Below are positions 1-7,686 of a DNA stretch of 64,000 nucleotides, piece by piece (position 1 is the stretch's first letter; each line of letters starts with the position of its first letter). Below the pieces are notes generated by a model that was not told where the DNA came from, did not search any database, and saw nothing but the letters and a program-made list of their open reading frames with translations. Source of the DNA: Hymenobacter sp. 5317J-9 (GTDB lineage: Bacteria; Bacteroidota; Bacteroidia; Cytophagales; Hymenobacteraceae); assembly GCF_022921075.1 (NCBI RefSeq), contig NZ_CP095050.1, positions 4,340,001 through 4,404,000 of the forward strand, read 5' to 3'. The translations under genes were made by a program, and so were the position numbers.

Positions 1-1
1 C

Positions 2-691
2 GAAATCAACCGCGAAGTGGCCCGCTTCATGCTGGAAGAATGGGGCGTGGTGCTGGAAGAAGCCATGGACGGCGAGCAGGGCCTGCGCCTGCTCACGCAG
101 CACGACTACGATGTGGTGCTGATGGACATTCAGATGCCCGGCCTCAGCGGCGTGGAAGTGACCCAGGCCGTGCGCCTGCTGCCCGACCCCGTGCGGGCGC
201 AGGTGCCCATTCTGGCCCTCACGGCCAACGCTTTCCGCGAGGACAACGAGCGCTACCGCGCCGCCGGCATGAACGACTGCCTGGCCAAGCCCTTTGAGGA
301 GGCCGACCTCTACGCCAAGCTCGAAGCCCTGCGCGGCACTCCGCGCAACACCGCGCCCTATAACCTGACCAAGCTGCGCAACATGGCCCACGGCCGCGAC
401 GCGTTTGTGGCAAAAATCATTCGCTCGTTTCTGGCCAACACCCCGGCCAGCTTGTCGCAGCTGCAGGCCGCGGCCGCCGAGGGCCACTGGGAGCGAGTAG
501 CCGAAATCACCCACCACATCAAGCCCAGCCTGGAAATGATAGGCGTGACCGGGGTGACCGACCTGGTGGCCGTGCTCGAAAAAGCCCCGCGACCCATGCA
601 GTCGGCCACGGAGCGGCCCGCCCTGGCCACGCAGCTGGTGGCGCTGGTGGAGCGGGCCCTGGCCGCCGTGCCCGCCGAACTGCCTGAGTAG
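2..691 (+). CDS. Receiver-HPt C-terminal part of a hybrid sensor kinase (5' truncated)
   Basis: The reading frame is open from base 2, so the N-terminus lies outside the window. The first half is a CheY-like receiver with the phospho-acceptor Asp at codon 125-127 in VVLMDIQMPG and the conserved Lys in CLAKPF. The second half is a histidine phosphotransfer helix bundle with HHIKPS (His codon 512-514). Receiver followed by HPt is the usual C-terminal order of ArcB/BarA-type hybrid kinases, and EINREVA at the visible start fits the beginning of such a receiver, so a kinase core is expected upstream. It would relay phosphate from Asp to His to a separate regulator. It ends 15 bp from the convergent LytTR regulator, which could be its partner; that is inferred from position only. 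Confidence 0.85.
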   Translation, partial: EINREVARFMLEEWGVVLEEAMDGEQGLRLLTQHDYDVVLMDIQMPGLSGVEVTQAVRLLPDPVRAQVPILALTANAFREDNERYRAAGMNDCLAKPFEEADLYAKLEALRGTPRNTAPYNLTKLRNMAHGRDAFVAKIIRSFLANTPASLSQLQAAAAEGHWERVAEITHHIKPSLEMIGVTGVTDLVAVLEKAPRPMQSATERPALATQLVALVERALAAVPAELPE

Positions 692-706
692 GCAGCCCAG
701 CGGGGC

Positions 707-1453
707 CTAAAAGTCGCGCAGCTGGCGCTGGAATCCTTCCTGGTAGGACTTGCCCACCGGCACTTCGTGGCGGGCAAACTGCACCATGTGGTCTTCCACC
801 GTCTCTATACGGCGCATGTTGACGATGTAGGACCGGTGCACCCGGGCAAACTGCTGCGTTGGCAGCCGTTCTTCGAGGCGGCGTAGGGTGCTGTACACGA
901 TGAGTTTCTGCTTGTCGAGCACCAGCACGCAGTAGTCCGACAGGGCTTCCACGTAGAGAATGTCGCCCAGGTTCACGCGCATCAGCTTCTTGTTCACTTT
1001 CACAAACAGGTGCCGGGGGTCGGCCAGCGCCGTTTCGGCCGGTCCTTTGCTCTCGGCGGGTGCGGACGCGGCCTGGCGGTGCGCCACCACGCGTTGTACT
1101 GCTTGCAGGAAGCGCGGCAGTTCCACGGGCTTCACCAGGTAGTCGCTCACGCCCACGTTCAGGTCAAAGGCATCGACGGCATAGTCGCGGTGCGACGTCA
1201 CGAGGACGATGTCGGGCGGGGGCACGGGCAGGATGCGTACCAGGTCCAGCCCCGACAGCTCGGGCATTTCAATGTCGAGAAATAGCACGTCGGCCCGGCC
1301 GCCCTGGGTGAAAAAAGCCAGGCAGTCGACCGCGCTATTGAACGAGGCCGTGAGGTGCAGTTGGGGGGTCAGTTCGATGAGGTGCTCCAGGTTGAAGCGG
1401 TTCATCTCGTTGTCGTCGACCACCAGGCAGGTCAGGGGAGCAGCAGGGTTCAT
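707..1453 (-). CDS. LytTR-family response regulator
   Basis: This 248-residue protein has an N-terminal receiver (acidic pair VVDDNE, phospho-acceptor Asp60 in VLFLDIEMPELSG, Lys108 in DYLVKP) and a C-terminal LytTR DNA-binding domain from about residue 148 (LFVKVNKKLMRV, ILYVEALSDYCVL, FARVHRSYIVN). The linker is Ala-rich. In this family phosphorylation promotes dimerisation and binding of the LytTR domain to direct repeats, and cognate kinases are often LytS/HisKA-like membrane proteins. No such kinase is adjacent; the only neighbour is the convergent receiver-HPt protein. The ATG at 1453 is followed directly by the receiver core, so the start is likely right. Confidence 0.9.
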   Translation of the reverse strand: MNPAAPLTCLVVDDNEMNRFNLEHLIELTPQLHLTASFNSAVDCLAFFTQGGRADVLFLDIEMPELSGLDLVRILPVPPPDIVLVTSHRDYAVDAFDLNVGVSDYLVKPVELPRFLQAVQRVVAHRQAASAPAESKGPAETALADPRHLFVKVNKKLMRVNLGDILYVEALSDYCVLVLDKQKLIVYSTLRRLEERLPTQQFARVHRSYIVNMRRIETVEDHMVQFARHEVPVGKSYQEGFQRQLRDF

Positions 1454-1641
1454 GCAAGCAGAGAAAAGCTCCGGCCCAGGCCGGCCCCGCTGCGGAGCGA
1501 ACGGCTGTGAACCCGGAATGCAGGCAAGCTATGCCCGCCCGAGAGCCATCCTCCCTGGTTTTCGTTTAACTCGTCAGGTCAGGCGTTTAAGCGGCCTGAT
1601 ATGCTGACGAATGAAACGTGCTTCTGCGCAGCTTGCCCGCC

Positions 1642-2640
1642 CTACCGGGCAGCAGGCGGCAGCGTAGCGGCATCCTTCGCCTCCAAATCGCGCGGGGCGT
1701 AGCCATAGGGATTCTTCGGGTCTTTGCCCGCGCGCCACAACACCCAGATGCCGATGAGAATGAGCGGAATGCTCAGCAGCTGGCCCTGGTTGAGCAGGCG
1801 GCCGTTTTCAAAATCGACCTGGTTTTCCTTCAGGAATTCGCCCAAGAAACGCTGCGTAAATAGCAGCACCACAAACAGCCCAAACAGCTGCCCGCGCGGC
1901 GTGTGCTTCTTGGTGCGGTTCCACATCGAGTAGAGCAGCGCGAGCAGGAAAATGCAGAACAGCGCCTCGTAAATCTGGGTGGGGTGGCGCGGCACGGCCA
2001 TGGGCGAATCGGGGGCTACGGCCGTGCCTTCGGGCAGCAGGCGGTAGCTGGTGGTGCCGTCCTGAAAGCGCACCGGCTCGGCGGCCACCTGCACGGCGCC
2101 GGCGGGCAGCGGCCGCGTCACGGGCAGCAGGTGCTCGACGTCGCGCGGGAACACAAAGCCCCAGGGCGCCGTGGTGGGCTTGCCCACAATTTCGGAGTTC
2201 ATCAGGTTGCCCGTGCGGATGCAGGCGCCGCCCAGCGCCACCACAATCACAATGCGGTCGAGCACCCACAGGTAATCGAACTTGTTGTTACGGGCAAACA
2301 GCCAGCAGGCAAACAGAATGCCGATGGTGGCGCCGTGGCTGGCCAGGCCGCCCTGCCAGATTTTGAACACCACCATGGGGTCAGCTTTCAGCGCCTCAAA
2401 GTCATAAAACAGCATATGCCCCAGCCGCGCGCCCACAATGGTGCCGATGAGCATGTAGATGGTAATGACGTCGACCCACTGCGGCGACACCCGCTCGGAG
2501 CGGTAGATGTGCGTGAGCACGAACGTGCCCACCACGAAGGGCAGCATGAAAAACAGCCCGTACCAGCGCAGCGTGACCGGCCCCAGGTGGGCAATGATGG
2601 GGTTGACGTTCCAGAAAACAGCGGCGAGGAAAGGCGACAT
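1642..2640 (-). CDS. lgt: Prolipoprotein diacylglyceryl transferase
   Basis: Integral inner-membrane enzyme that transfers diacylglycerol from phosphatidylglycerol to the lipobox Cys of prolipoproteins, the first step of lipoprotein maturation. Family marks are the N-terminal LRWYGLFF region, GGLASHG, the signature IRTGNLMNSEIVG and the C-terminal HPTQIYEA motif; at least six hydrophobic helices are visible. At 332 residues it is longer than the usual 260-290 because a polar loop of roughly 50 residues lies between the IRTGN and HPTQIYE motifs, probably periplasmic. The ATG at 2640 is preferred to an in-frame TTG two codons upstream; a TACCTTTG -7 box lies 25 bases before it. Several substrates are in the window, for example the lipoproteins at 28574, 39695 and 45282. 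Confidence 0.95.
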   Translation of the reverse strand: MSPFLAAVFWNVNPIIAHLGPVTLRWYGLFFMLPFVVGTFVLTHIYRSERVSPQWVDVITIYMLIGTIVGARLGHMLFYDFEALKADPMVVFKIWQGGLASHGATIGILFACWLFARNNKFDYLWVLDRIVIVVALGGACIRTGNLMNSEIVGKPTTAPWGFVFPRDVEHLLPVTRPLPAGAVQVAAEPVRFQDGTTSYRLLPEGTAVAPDSPMAVPRHPTQIYEALFCIFLLALLYSMWNRTKKHTPRGQLFGLFVVLLFTQRFLGEFLKENQVDFENGRLLNQGQLLSIPLILIGIWVLWRAGKDPKNPYGYAPRDLEAKDAATLPPAAR

Positions 2641-2665
2641 GCGCAACGAAAATGAATAGTGGTTT

Positions 2666-2673
2666 CAAAGGTA
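2666..2673 (-). promoter_or_regulatory. Bacteroidota -7 box for lgt
   Basis: TACCTTTG reads on the minus strand, 25 bases before the lgt ATG. It matches the TAnnTTTG consensus exactly. No convincing -33 TTTG is visible upstream. Confidence 0.5.
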
Positions 2674-2753
2674 GTCAGCCCCGGCATGCGGCTGCGCCGG
2701 CACGGGGTATGGTTGGCTGGCAGCGCAGCGGGCAGCGGCGGCCGGCAAGGACC

Positions 2754-3035
2754 TCAGGGCAGGGGGCGGGCGGTGGCAGCGCCGGGCACCGGGGCGGGCG
2801 CATTCAGCGCCTTGTCGTCGCCGCTGAGGGCCAGCACCAAGGCCCCGAGCAGCACGGCGTAGGCCGGCCGGCGCAGCCACCCAAGCGCGGCCGGGCGCGC
2901 GGGCGGGCCGGCCAGCCGGGCCATTACCCGGCCATAAAAGTACGGGCGGGGCCGGGCCGGGGGCTGCTCGCGCAGCTGGCGCAGCACGGCCTGCCACTCG
3001 TCATCGGAAAGCGAACGAACGGCTGGTTTAGACAT
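2754..3035 (-). CDS. Small single-pass membrane protein overlapping an ECF sigma gene
   Basis: I do not recognise a named family. The 93 residues comprise a soluble N-terminal part (DDEWQAVLRQLRE, FYGRVMARLAG), one hydrophobic helix near residues 58-72 (AYAVLLGALVLAL) and a short Pro/Ala-rich tail. Its ATG lies inside the last codons of the sigma factor gene (8-base overlap), so the two are translationally coupled. Small membrane proteins encoded directly after an ECF sigma factor are often anti-sigma factors with a short cytoplasmic sigma-binding helix and one membrane helix, and the shape fits. No zinc-binding HxxxCxxC motif is present, so an anti-sigma role is inference. Confidence 0.65.
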   Translation of the reverse strand: MSKPAVRSLSDDEWQAVLRQLREQPPARPRPYFYGRVMARLAGPPARPAALGWLRRPAYAVLLGALVLALSGDDKALNAPAPVPGAATARPLP

Positions 3036-3762
3036 GGCGAAAAGTCGATTTTAACTGCTTGCGCAGCGTTTGACGGGCCCGAAACAGCAGCGACTCCACG
3101 GCTGGCACCGTGCTGCCGAGCACGGCGGCAATTTCGTCGTAGCTCAGCTCCTGCTCGTGGCGCAGGGTGAAGGCCACCTGCTGCTGCGCAGGCAAGCGGG
3201 CCACTTGGGCCAGCAGCAGCCGCAGCTGCTGCTGGCCCTCCAGCAGCGCCAAGGGGTGGGCGTGGTCGGGCTGTTCGTGCAGCAAGGCATTGTCGAAGCC
3301 CAGCAGGCTGGTGAAATAGGCAAACCGTTTTTTGGCGCGGGCTTTCCGCAGGCTTTTCAATGCCCGCGACGTGGCCAGCCGGTAGAGCCAGGTGCTAAGC
3401 GATGCCTCGCCCCGAAAGCGGGCCACGGTCTGGTGCACTTCCACGAATACTTCCTGGGCCACGTCTTCGGCTTCCTCCGCATTGCGGAGCAGTGAGAAAA
3501 CCGTGCGGTAGATGCGGTCCTGGTAGCGCTCCACCAACGTGCGGAAAGCCGCTTCGCTGCCCTGCTGCAGCTGCGCCAGCAGGTTTGCCTCGGCCGCCGC
3601 CGCATCAGGCTGGCGCGGCGGCGCCGGGGGGCTGTCGGTCAGCAATAAGGAGAGAGAATACGCCACAAAAACGAGGCAGATGCACCGGTGAAGAGTGTCC
3701 CCGGCGTGCGCCGCCGGGATGTACAACGCATTAGGCCCCGACCAGCGCACAAACTTGCGCAC
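3028..3762 (-). CDS. ECF-type RNA polymerase sigma factor
   Basis: Sigma-70 family member of the ECF group. Region 2 is clear (RYQDRIYRTVFSLLRN, DVAQEVFVEVH, STWLYRLATSRAL) and region 4 carries the helix-turn-helix (LSYDEIAAVLG, AVESLLFRARQTL). The full frame from GTG 3762 gives 244 residues, but the first 40-50 are not sigma-like; ECF proteins usually begin a few residues before region 2, so the true start is probably a GTG, TTG or CTG between about 3665 and 3635. No in-frame ATG exists there. The 3' end overlaps the small membrane protein at 2754, suggesting a sigma/anti-sigma pair. Confidence 0.85.
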   Translation of the reverse strand: MRKFVRWSGPNALYIPAAHAGDTLHRCICLVFVAYSLSLLLTDSPPAPPRQPDAAAAEANLLAQLQQGSEAAFRTLVERYQDRIYRTVFSLLRNAEEAEDVAQEVFVEVHQTVARFRGEASLSTWLYRLATSRALKSLRKARAKKRFAYFTSLLGFDNALLHEQPDHAHPLALLEGQQQLRLLLAQVARLPAQQQVAFTLRHEQELSYDEIAAVLGSTVPAVESLLFRARQTLRKQLKSTFRHV

Positions 3763-3792
3763 GCGCCTGCTTTTTTCTTCGCCCGGCCGCTA

Positions 3793-4779
3793 TCACCGGC
3801 GGGCGGCGGCTTTCTCCAGCCGCTCGTTCAGGGCGAGGCCCAGGCGGGTGGCGGGCAGGCGCTCGGCCAGCAGCAGGCGCAGGCCCAGGGCGTCGAGGTG
3901 GTGCAGGGCCGCGTACAGCCCGTGAGCGGCCTCGGCCAAATCGCCGCGGCCGGGACTCAGCACCACTTGCTGGGCGGCGGGCAGGCCGGGCAGCGGCTCG
4001 CGCAGGGTGAGCGCGCCGGTGGTGGCTGCCGCGAACGGGGGCAGCCCCGCCAGCCCCGGGCCAAACAGCTGCAGCGGCGTGTGGGGCGCGTAATGGTATG
4101 GCAGCAGGCCGGGGCTGGCGGCGGGGCGGACCGTCTCGGGGGCGGTGCGCAGACGGGCGGCGGGCACCACGGCCTGCAGCATTTCCAGCGAAATAACGCC
4201 GGGCCGGTAGAGCACGGGCTCGCCGGCCGGCCCAAACCCCACCACCGTGCTTTCGATGCCGGCCTCGCAGGGCCCGCCATCGAGCACGTAGGGAATGCGG
4301 CCGCCGAGCTGGCTCAGCACGTGCGCGGGCCGGGTGGGGCTGATGTAGCCGAACGGATTGGCCGAGGGCGCGGCCAGCGGGAAATCAAGCCGTTGCAGCA
4401 GGTCCAACGCCACGGGGTGGGCCGGGATGCGCACCGCCACGTCGGGCAGCCCGGCCGTGACAAGGCCGGGCACCGTGGCCGGGTCGCGGGGCAGCAGCAG
4501 CGTGAGGGGCCCCGGGCTAAACGCCGCCAGCAACTGGTGTGCCGCCGCGGGCACGGCCGCCATGCGCACGTAGCCGGCCAGTTGCGCCACGCTGCCAAAG
4601 TGCAGAATGAGCGGGTTGGTGAGGGGCCGGCCCTTCACGGCGAAAATGCGGCGCAGGCTGTCTTCGCGCAGGCCGTGGCCAGCCAGCCCATACACGGTTT
4701 CGGTGGGAATGGCCACCAGCTCGCCCGCGCGCAGCAAGGCCGCGGCGTGGGCCACATCCGGGCCAATGGAAGTTGTCAT
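3793..4779 (-). CDS. tsaC: L-threonylcarbamoyladenylate synthase (Sua5/YwlC type)
   Basis: Makes threonylcarbamoyl-AMP from threonine, bicarbonate and ATP, the first step of the t6A37 modification of ANN-decoding tRNAs. The N-terminal YrdC domain is clear (VAIPTETVYGLAG, FAVKGRPLTNPLILH, PLTLLLPRD, AVRIPAHPVAL, APSANPFGYISPT, STVVGF) and is followed by the Sua5-specific C-terminal domain after a linker (SPGLLPYHYAPHTPL). The 328 residues fit the two-domain Sua5 form, not the short TsaC form. An in-frame ATG exists at 4812, but the TATTTTTG box at 4820-4827 would put the transcript start at about that codon, so ATG 4779 is preferred. Confidence 0.93.
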   Translation of the reverse strand: MTTSIGPDVAHAAALLRAGELVAIPTETVYGLAGHGLREDSLRRIFAVKGRPLTNPLILHFGSVAQLAGYVRMAAVPAAAHQLLAAFSPGPLTLLLPRDPATVPGLVTAGLPDVAVRIPAHPVALDLLQRLDFPLAAPSANPFGYISPTRPAHVLSQLGGRIPYVLDGGPCEAGIESTVVGFGPAGEPVLYRPGVISLEMLQAVVPAARLRTAPETVRPAASPGLLPYHYAPHTPLQLFGPGLAGLPPFAAATTGALTLREPLPGLPAAQQVVLSPGRGDLAEAAHGLYAALHHLDALGLRLLLAERLPATRLGLALNERLEKAAARR

Positions 4780-4819
4780 GGCAAGTGGTGAGGCGTCGGA
4801 GGAGTAGAGCATACGGCTT

Positions 4820-4827
4820 CAAAAATA
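4820..4827 (-). promoter_or_regulatory. -7 box upstream of the Sua5 gene
   Basis: TATTTTTG on the minus strand fits TAnnTTTG. It lies 40 bases before the preferred ATG at 4779 and only 7 bases before the alternative ATG at 4812, which supports the downstream start. Confidence 0.4.
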
Positions 4828-4965
4828 GTTTAGCCCGCTGGCGAACGCCAGCGCAGGCAAAGAAGGGACAGTCGGCGGGTGTTTTCGCTGGGCCAGGGCG
4901 GATGGTGCCCGTGGCCAACGACTTCGGGGCGAAGAAACAAGTAAACCTACCATCTTTGGCAGTAC

Positions 4966-4973
4966 TATCTTTG
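4966..4973 (+). promoter_or_regulatory. -7 box of the tetR-family gene
   Basis: TATCTTTG matches TAnnTTTG and ends 10 bases before the ATG at 4984, which leaves almost no 5' leader. Confidence 0.5.
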
Positions 4974-4983
4974 CCCTGTCCGT

Positions 4984-5652
4984 ATGCCCCCCCAGCTCCG
5001 CCTCGACCTCAACGAAAAACTCTACCTGCGCGACCCGCAGGCCACCGCTCTGGGCCGCCAGCTGGTGGCCCAGAGCGTGCTGCTGATTGACGAAATCGGG
5101 TTTGAGCAATTCACGTTCAAGAAACTGGCCCAGCGGCTGGAGTCCACCGAGGGCTCGCTCTACCGTTACTTCGAAAACAAGCACCGGCTGCTGGTGTACC
5201 TGGTGAGCTGGCACTGGGCTTGCCTGCGCTACCAGATTCGGTTTCATACCCACAACGTGGCCTCGCCCCAGGAGCGGCTGCGCCTCATCATCGGCATCCT
5301 CACCCGCGCGCATCAGGACGACCCCACCACCGAGCTCGACGAAGCCGCCCTCTACCGCATTGTGGTGCACGAGGCGTCGAAGGCCTACCTGACCCGCGAC
5401 GTGGACGACGACAACCGCGAGGGGCTATTCCGGGAGTATAAACAGCTGGCAGCCAGCATTGCGGCCGTGGTGCAGGAAATCAATCCGGCCTACGCCTACC
5501 CGCACGCGCTGGTGAGCACCCTGCTGGAATCGGCCCGCAAGCAGCGGTTCTTTGCTGAGCACCTGCCCTCGCTGACCGACACGGCGGCCCACGACGTCAG
5601 CAACACCATCCGCGCCTTTCTGGAACAGCTGGCTTTTGCGGCGCTGGCGTAG
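4984..5652 (+). CDS. TetR/AcrR-family transcriptional regulator
   Basis: The N-terminal helix-turn-helix is clear: LLIDEIGFEQFTFKKLAQ, then STEGSLYRYFENKHRLLVYL, the recognition-helix pattern of TetR proteins. The remaining ~150 residues are a helical ligand-binding/dimerisation domain with no recognisable ligand signature. Total length 222 residues is normal. It stands alone between divergent tsaC and convergent nadE, so there is no obvious target apart from itself. The gene is preceded almost immediately by a -7 box, so the mRNA may be nearly leaderless. Confidence 0.85.
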   Translation: MPPQLRLDLNEKLYLRDPQATALGRQLVAQSVLLIDEIGFEQFTFKKLAQRLESTEGSLYRYFENKHRLLVYLVSWHWACLRYQIRFHTHNVASPQERLRLIIGILTRAHQDDPTTELDEAALYRIVVHEASKAYLTRDVDDDNREGLFREYKQLAASIAAVVQEINPAYAYPHALVSTLLESARKQRFFAEHLPSLTDTAAHDVSNTIRAFLEQLAFAALA

Positions 5653-5697
5653 CCACCGCAGGGGCCGGGCGGCTTCGGTAGCGGCCTGCCCGTCCTG

Positions 5698-7611
5698 CTA
5701 CAGCCCCGCCAGCTCCTCGGCAAAGCCGCCGCTGAGAATGGGGAAGCGCAGCCAGGAGCGCGGGTCCACGTTGTAATCGTCGAGGTGAAAACTGGGGGCG
5801 TAGCGCTCACGCTTCCACTGGTTGCGGCTCCAGAGATTGTAGAAGCGGCGCACGTAGGTTTTCAATTGCTCTTCGTCAAAGCCCGTGCCCTCCCCTTCCA
5901 GCATGGCCAGCACCTGTTTGGGACTGAGGCGGTCGTAGAACGCCAGGCGCTCGATGCGGTTGAGCAGTGTGTAGGGCATGAGGTCGCGCTCGTCGGTTTG
6001 CTTGTCTTCGAGGGGGCGCAGTTCGGCGGTGGGCTGCAGGGCATTCACGTGGCGCAGGGCCTTGTAGCCCAGTTCGGTTTCGGCCCAGCGCAGCCATTTT
6101 TTCACAAAGTCCTTATCCACGCCTGCGATGGGCGAAATGCTGCCGGCCGTGTCGCCGTCCATGGTGCAGTAGCCCACGCTGGCCTCGGAGCGGTTGGAAG
6201 TGGTGATGAGCAGGCAGTTTTGTACGTTGGCCAAGAGCCAGATGGCCGGGGCCCGTACCCGGGCCTGAATGTTTTGCAGGGCCAGGTCGTCGGTTTTCCA
6301 GGTCAGCTCCCGGCCCAGCGCACCCTCAATCTTGCCCACGTAGCCGGTCACTTCCTCGTCAATGGTCCAGTTGTGAAAGCGGGCCCCCAAGCTGTCGGCC
6401 AGCTCTTTAGCAGAGTTGAAGGTATCGTCCGAAGAGTTGACGGTGCCCTGATAGGCGCAGGTGAGCAACTGTTGCACCAACTGCTGGTTGGCACTCAGGC
6501 CACTTGCGGGCGCGGACTGTTCCACCACTTGCGCGGCTTTGCCACCGGCGCCCTCCTGCTTCACGGTTTCGGCCGCGGCCGGGAAGCAGCCGCTGCGGCG
6601 CTTAAACTCGTCCAAGCCCAGTTCTTCCACGCCCAGCCGCACCATCTCAGCCACGCCCACGGCACAGAAGCAGGAGTCGGCCCCGCCGCTCAGGCTCAGC
6701 ACGAAGCCGCGGCTGCGCGCCTTGCGCAGGTAGTCGAAAAGGGCCAGACTCATGGCTTGGTTGAGCTCTTTGTACTCGTCGGGCGTGGGCAGCGGCGCTA
6801 TTTCTTCGGCCGGTGCCTGCTCGGCCGCAAAGTCAACGTCCACCCATTCCAAATCGACTTCCTTGAAGCTCAGCAGCTGGTTGCGCTTCAGCAAATGGCC
6901 GTTGCGGGCCACCAGAATTTCGCCGTCGAAAATGATGCGGCCGGCCTCGTTGCCCAGCAAATTGGCGTACAGGTAAGTGCAGTTGAACGTGCGCGAGGCC
7001 TTCATCACCAGCTGGTAGCGCACGTCGGTTTTGCTCATCGCAAAGTGGCTGGCCGAGGGATTCACAATCAAATCCACCTTGCCCATGAGGCGGCAGGCGG
7101 GGCGCACGTTATCGGGCCGCCAGGCGTCTTCGCATATCTCGAAGCCGAAGCGCACGCCTTCGTGCTCGAAGGTGAGGTCGCCCAGCGGCCAGGTTTCGCC
7201 CTCGCAGGTCACGGTGGTTTGCTCGCCCGCCAGCCAGGGCACAAAGAAGCGAGTTTCGTAGTGCACCCCGTCGTTGGCCAGAAACTGCTTGGCCGCGAAG
7301 CCGAGAATCTGGCCGTCGCGCAGCACCGCCGCCGTGTTGTAAGTGCGGTGGTTGAGGCGCACCGGCAGGCCCACCACCACGCAGATGCCCTGCGTCCACT
7401 CCCGCACCTGCTGCAGGTGCGCCAAGGCCGATTCGGGCATCCAGTCGCTCAGAAACAGGTCTTCGCAGGCGTAGCCCGTCAGGCAGAGCTCGGGCAGGCA
7501 CAGCAGCTGCACGCCGCTCTCCCTGGCCAGCTCAATGGCCGTTTTGATGTTGCGAAGGTTGTTTTCCCAATCGATGGGAATCTGGTTGAGGGCGGCGCCG
7601 GCAATACGCAT
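5698..7611 (-). CDS. nadE: Glutamine-dependent NAD+ synthetase
   Basis: Converts deamido-NAD to NAD using glutamine and ATP, the last step of NAD synthesis. The N-terminal nitrilase-type glutaminase domain has the catalytic triad Glu41 (LCLPELCLTGY), Lys108 (FAAKQF) and Cys160 (FEICEDAWRP). The C-terminal synthetase domain has the pyrophosphatase P-loop SGGADS at 308-313 and downstream TTSNRSEASVGYCTMDGDTAG. Compared with the shorter two-domain form, the segment at about residues 335-385 is expanded with low-complexity sequence (GAGGKAAQVVEQSAPASG). Length 637 fits the large two-domain class. The stop converges on the TetR gene 45 bp away. Confidence 0.96.
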   Translation of the reverse strand: MRIAGAALNQIPIDWENNLRNIKTAIELARESGVQLLCLPELCLTGYACEDLFLSDWMPESALAHLQQVREWTQGICVVVGLPVRLNHRTYNTAAVLRDGQILGFAAKQFLANDGVHYETRFFVPWLAGEQTTVTCEGETWPLGDLTFEHEGVRFGFEICEDAWRPDNVRPACRLMGKVDLIVNPSASHFAMSKTDVRYQLVMKASRTFNCTYLYANLLGNEAGRIIFDGEILVARNGHLLKRNQLLSFKEVDLEWVDVDFAAEQAPAEEIAPLPTPDEYKELNQAMSLALFDYLRKARSRGFVLSLSGGADSCFCAVGVAEMVRLGVEELGLDEFKRRSGCFPAAAETVKQEGAGGKAAQVVEQSAPASGLSANQQLVQQLLTCAYQGTVNSSDDTFNSAKELADSLGARFHNWTIDEEVTGYVGKIEGALGRELTWKTDDLALQNIQARVRAPAIWLLANVQNCLLITTSNRSEASVGYCTMDGDTAGSISPIAGVDKDFVKKWLRWAETELGYKALRHVNALQPTAELRPLEDKQTDERDLMPYTLLNRIERLAFYDRLSPKQVLAMLEGEGTGFDEEQLKTYVRRFYNLWSRNQWKRERYAPSFHLDDYNVDPRSWLRFPILSGGFAEELAGL

Positions 7612-7686
7612 AAGAAGGCGGGAAAGGAAGGAGATGGTGTGGCTAAATAACTCGAAATATCTCCCGCAAGTTGTCCTTCGGGGTGG

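Noticed and set aside
5785-7650. 621-codon open frame antisense to nadE
   Set aside because: It mirrors a highly conserved NAD synthetase with intact catalytic residues. Long antisense frames are expected in high-GC coding DNA; composition is His/Gly/Arg-rich without domains.
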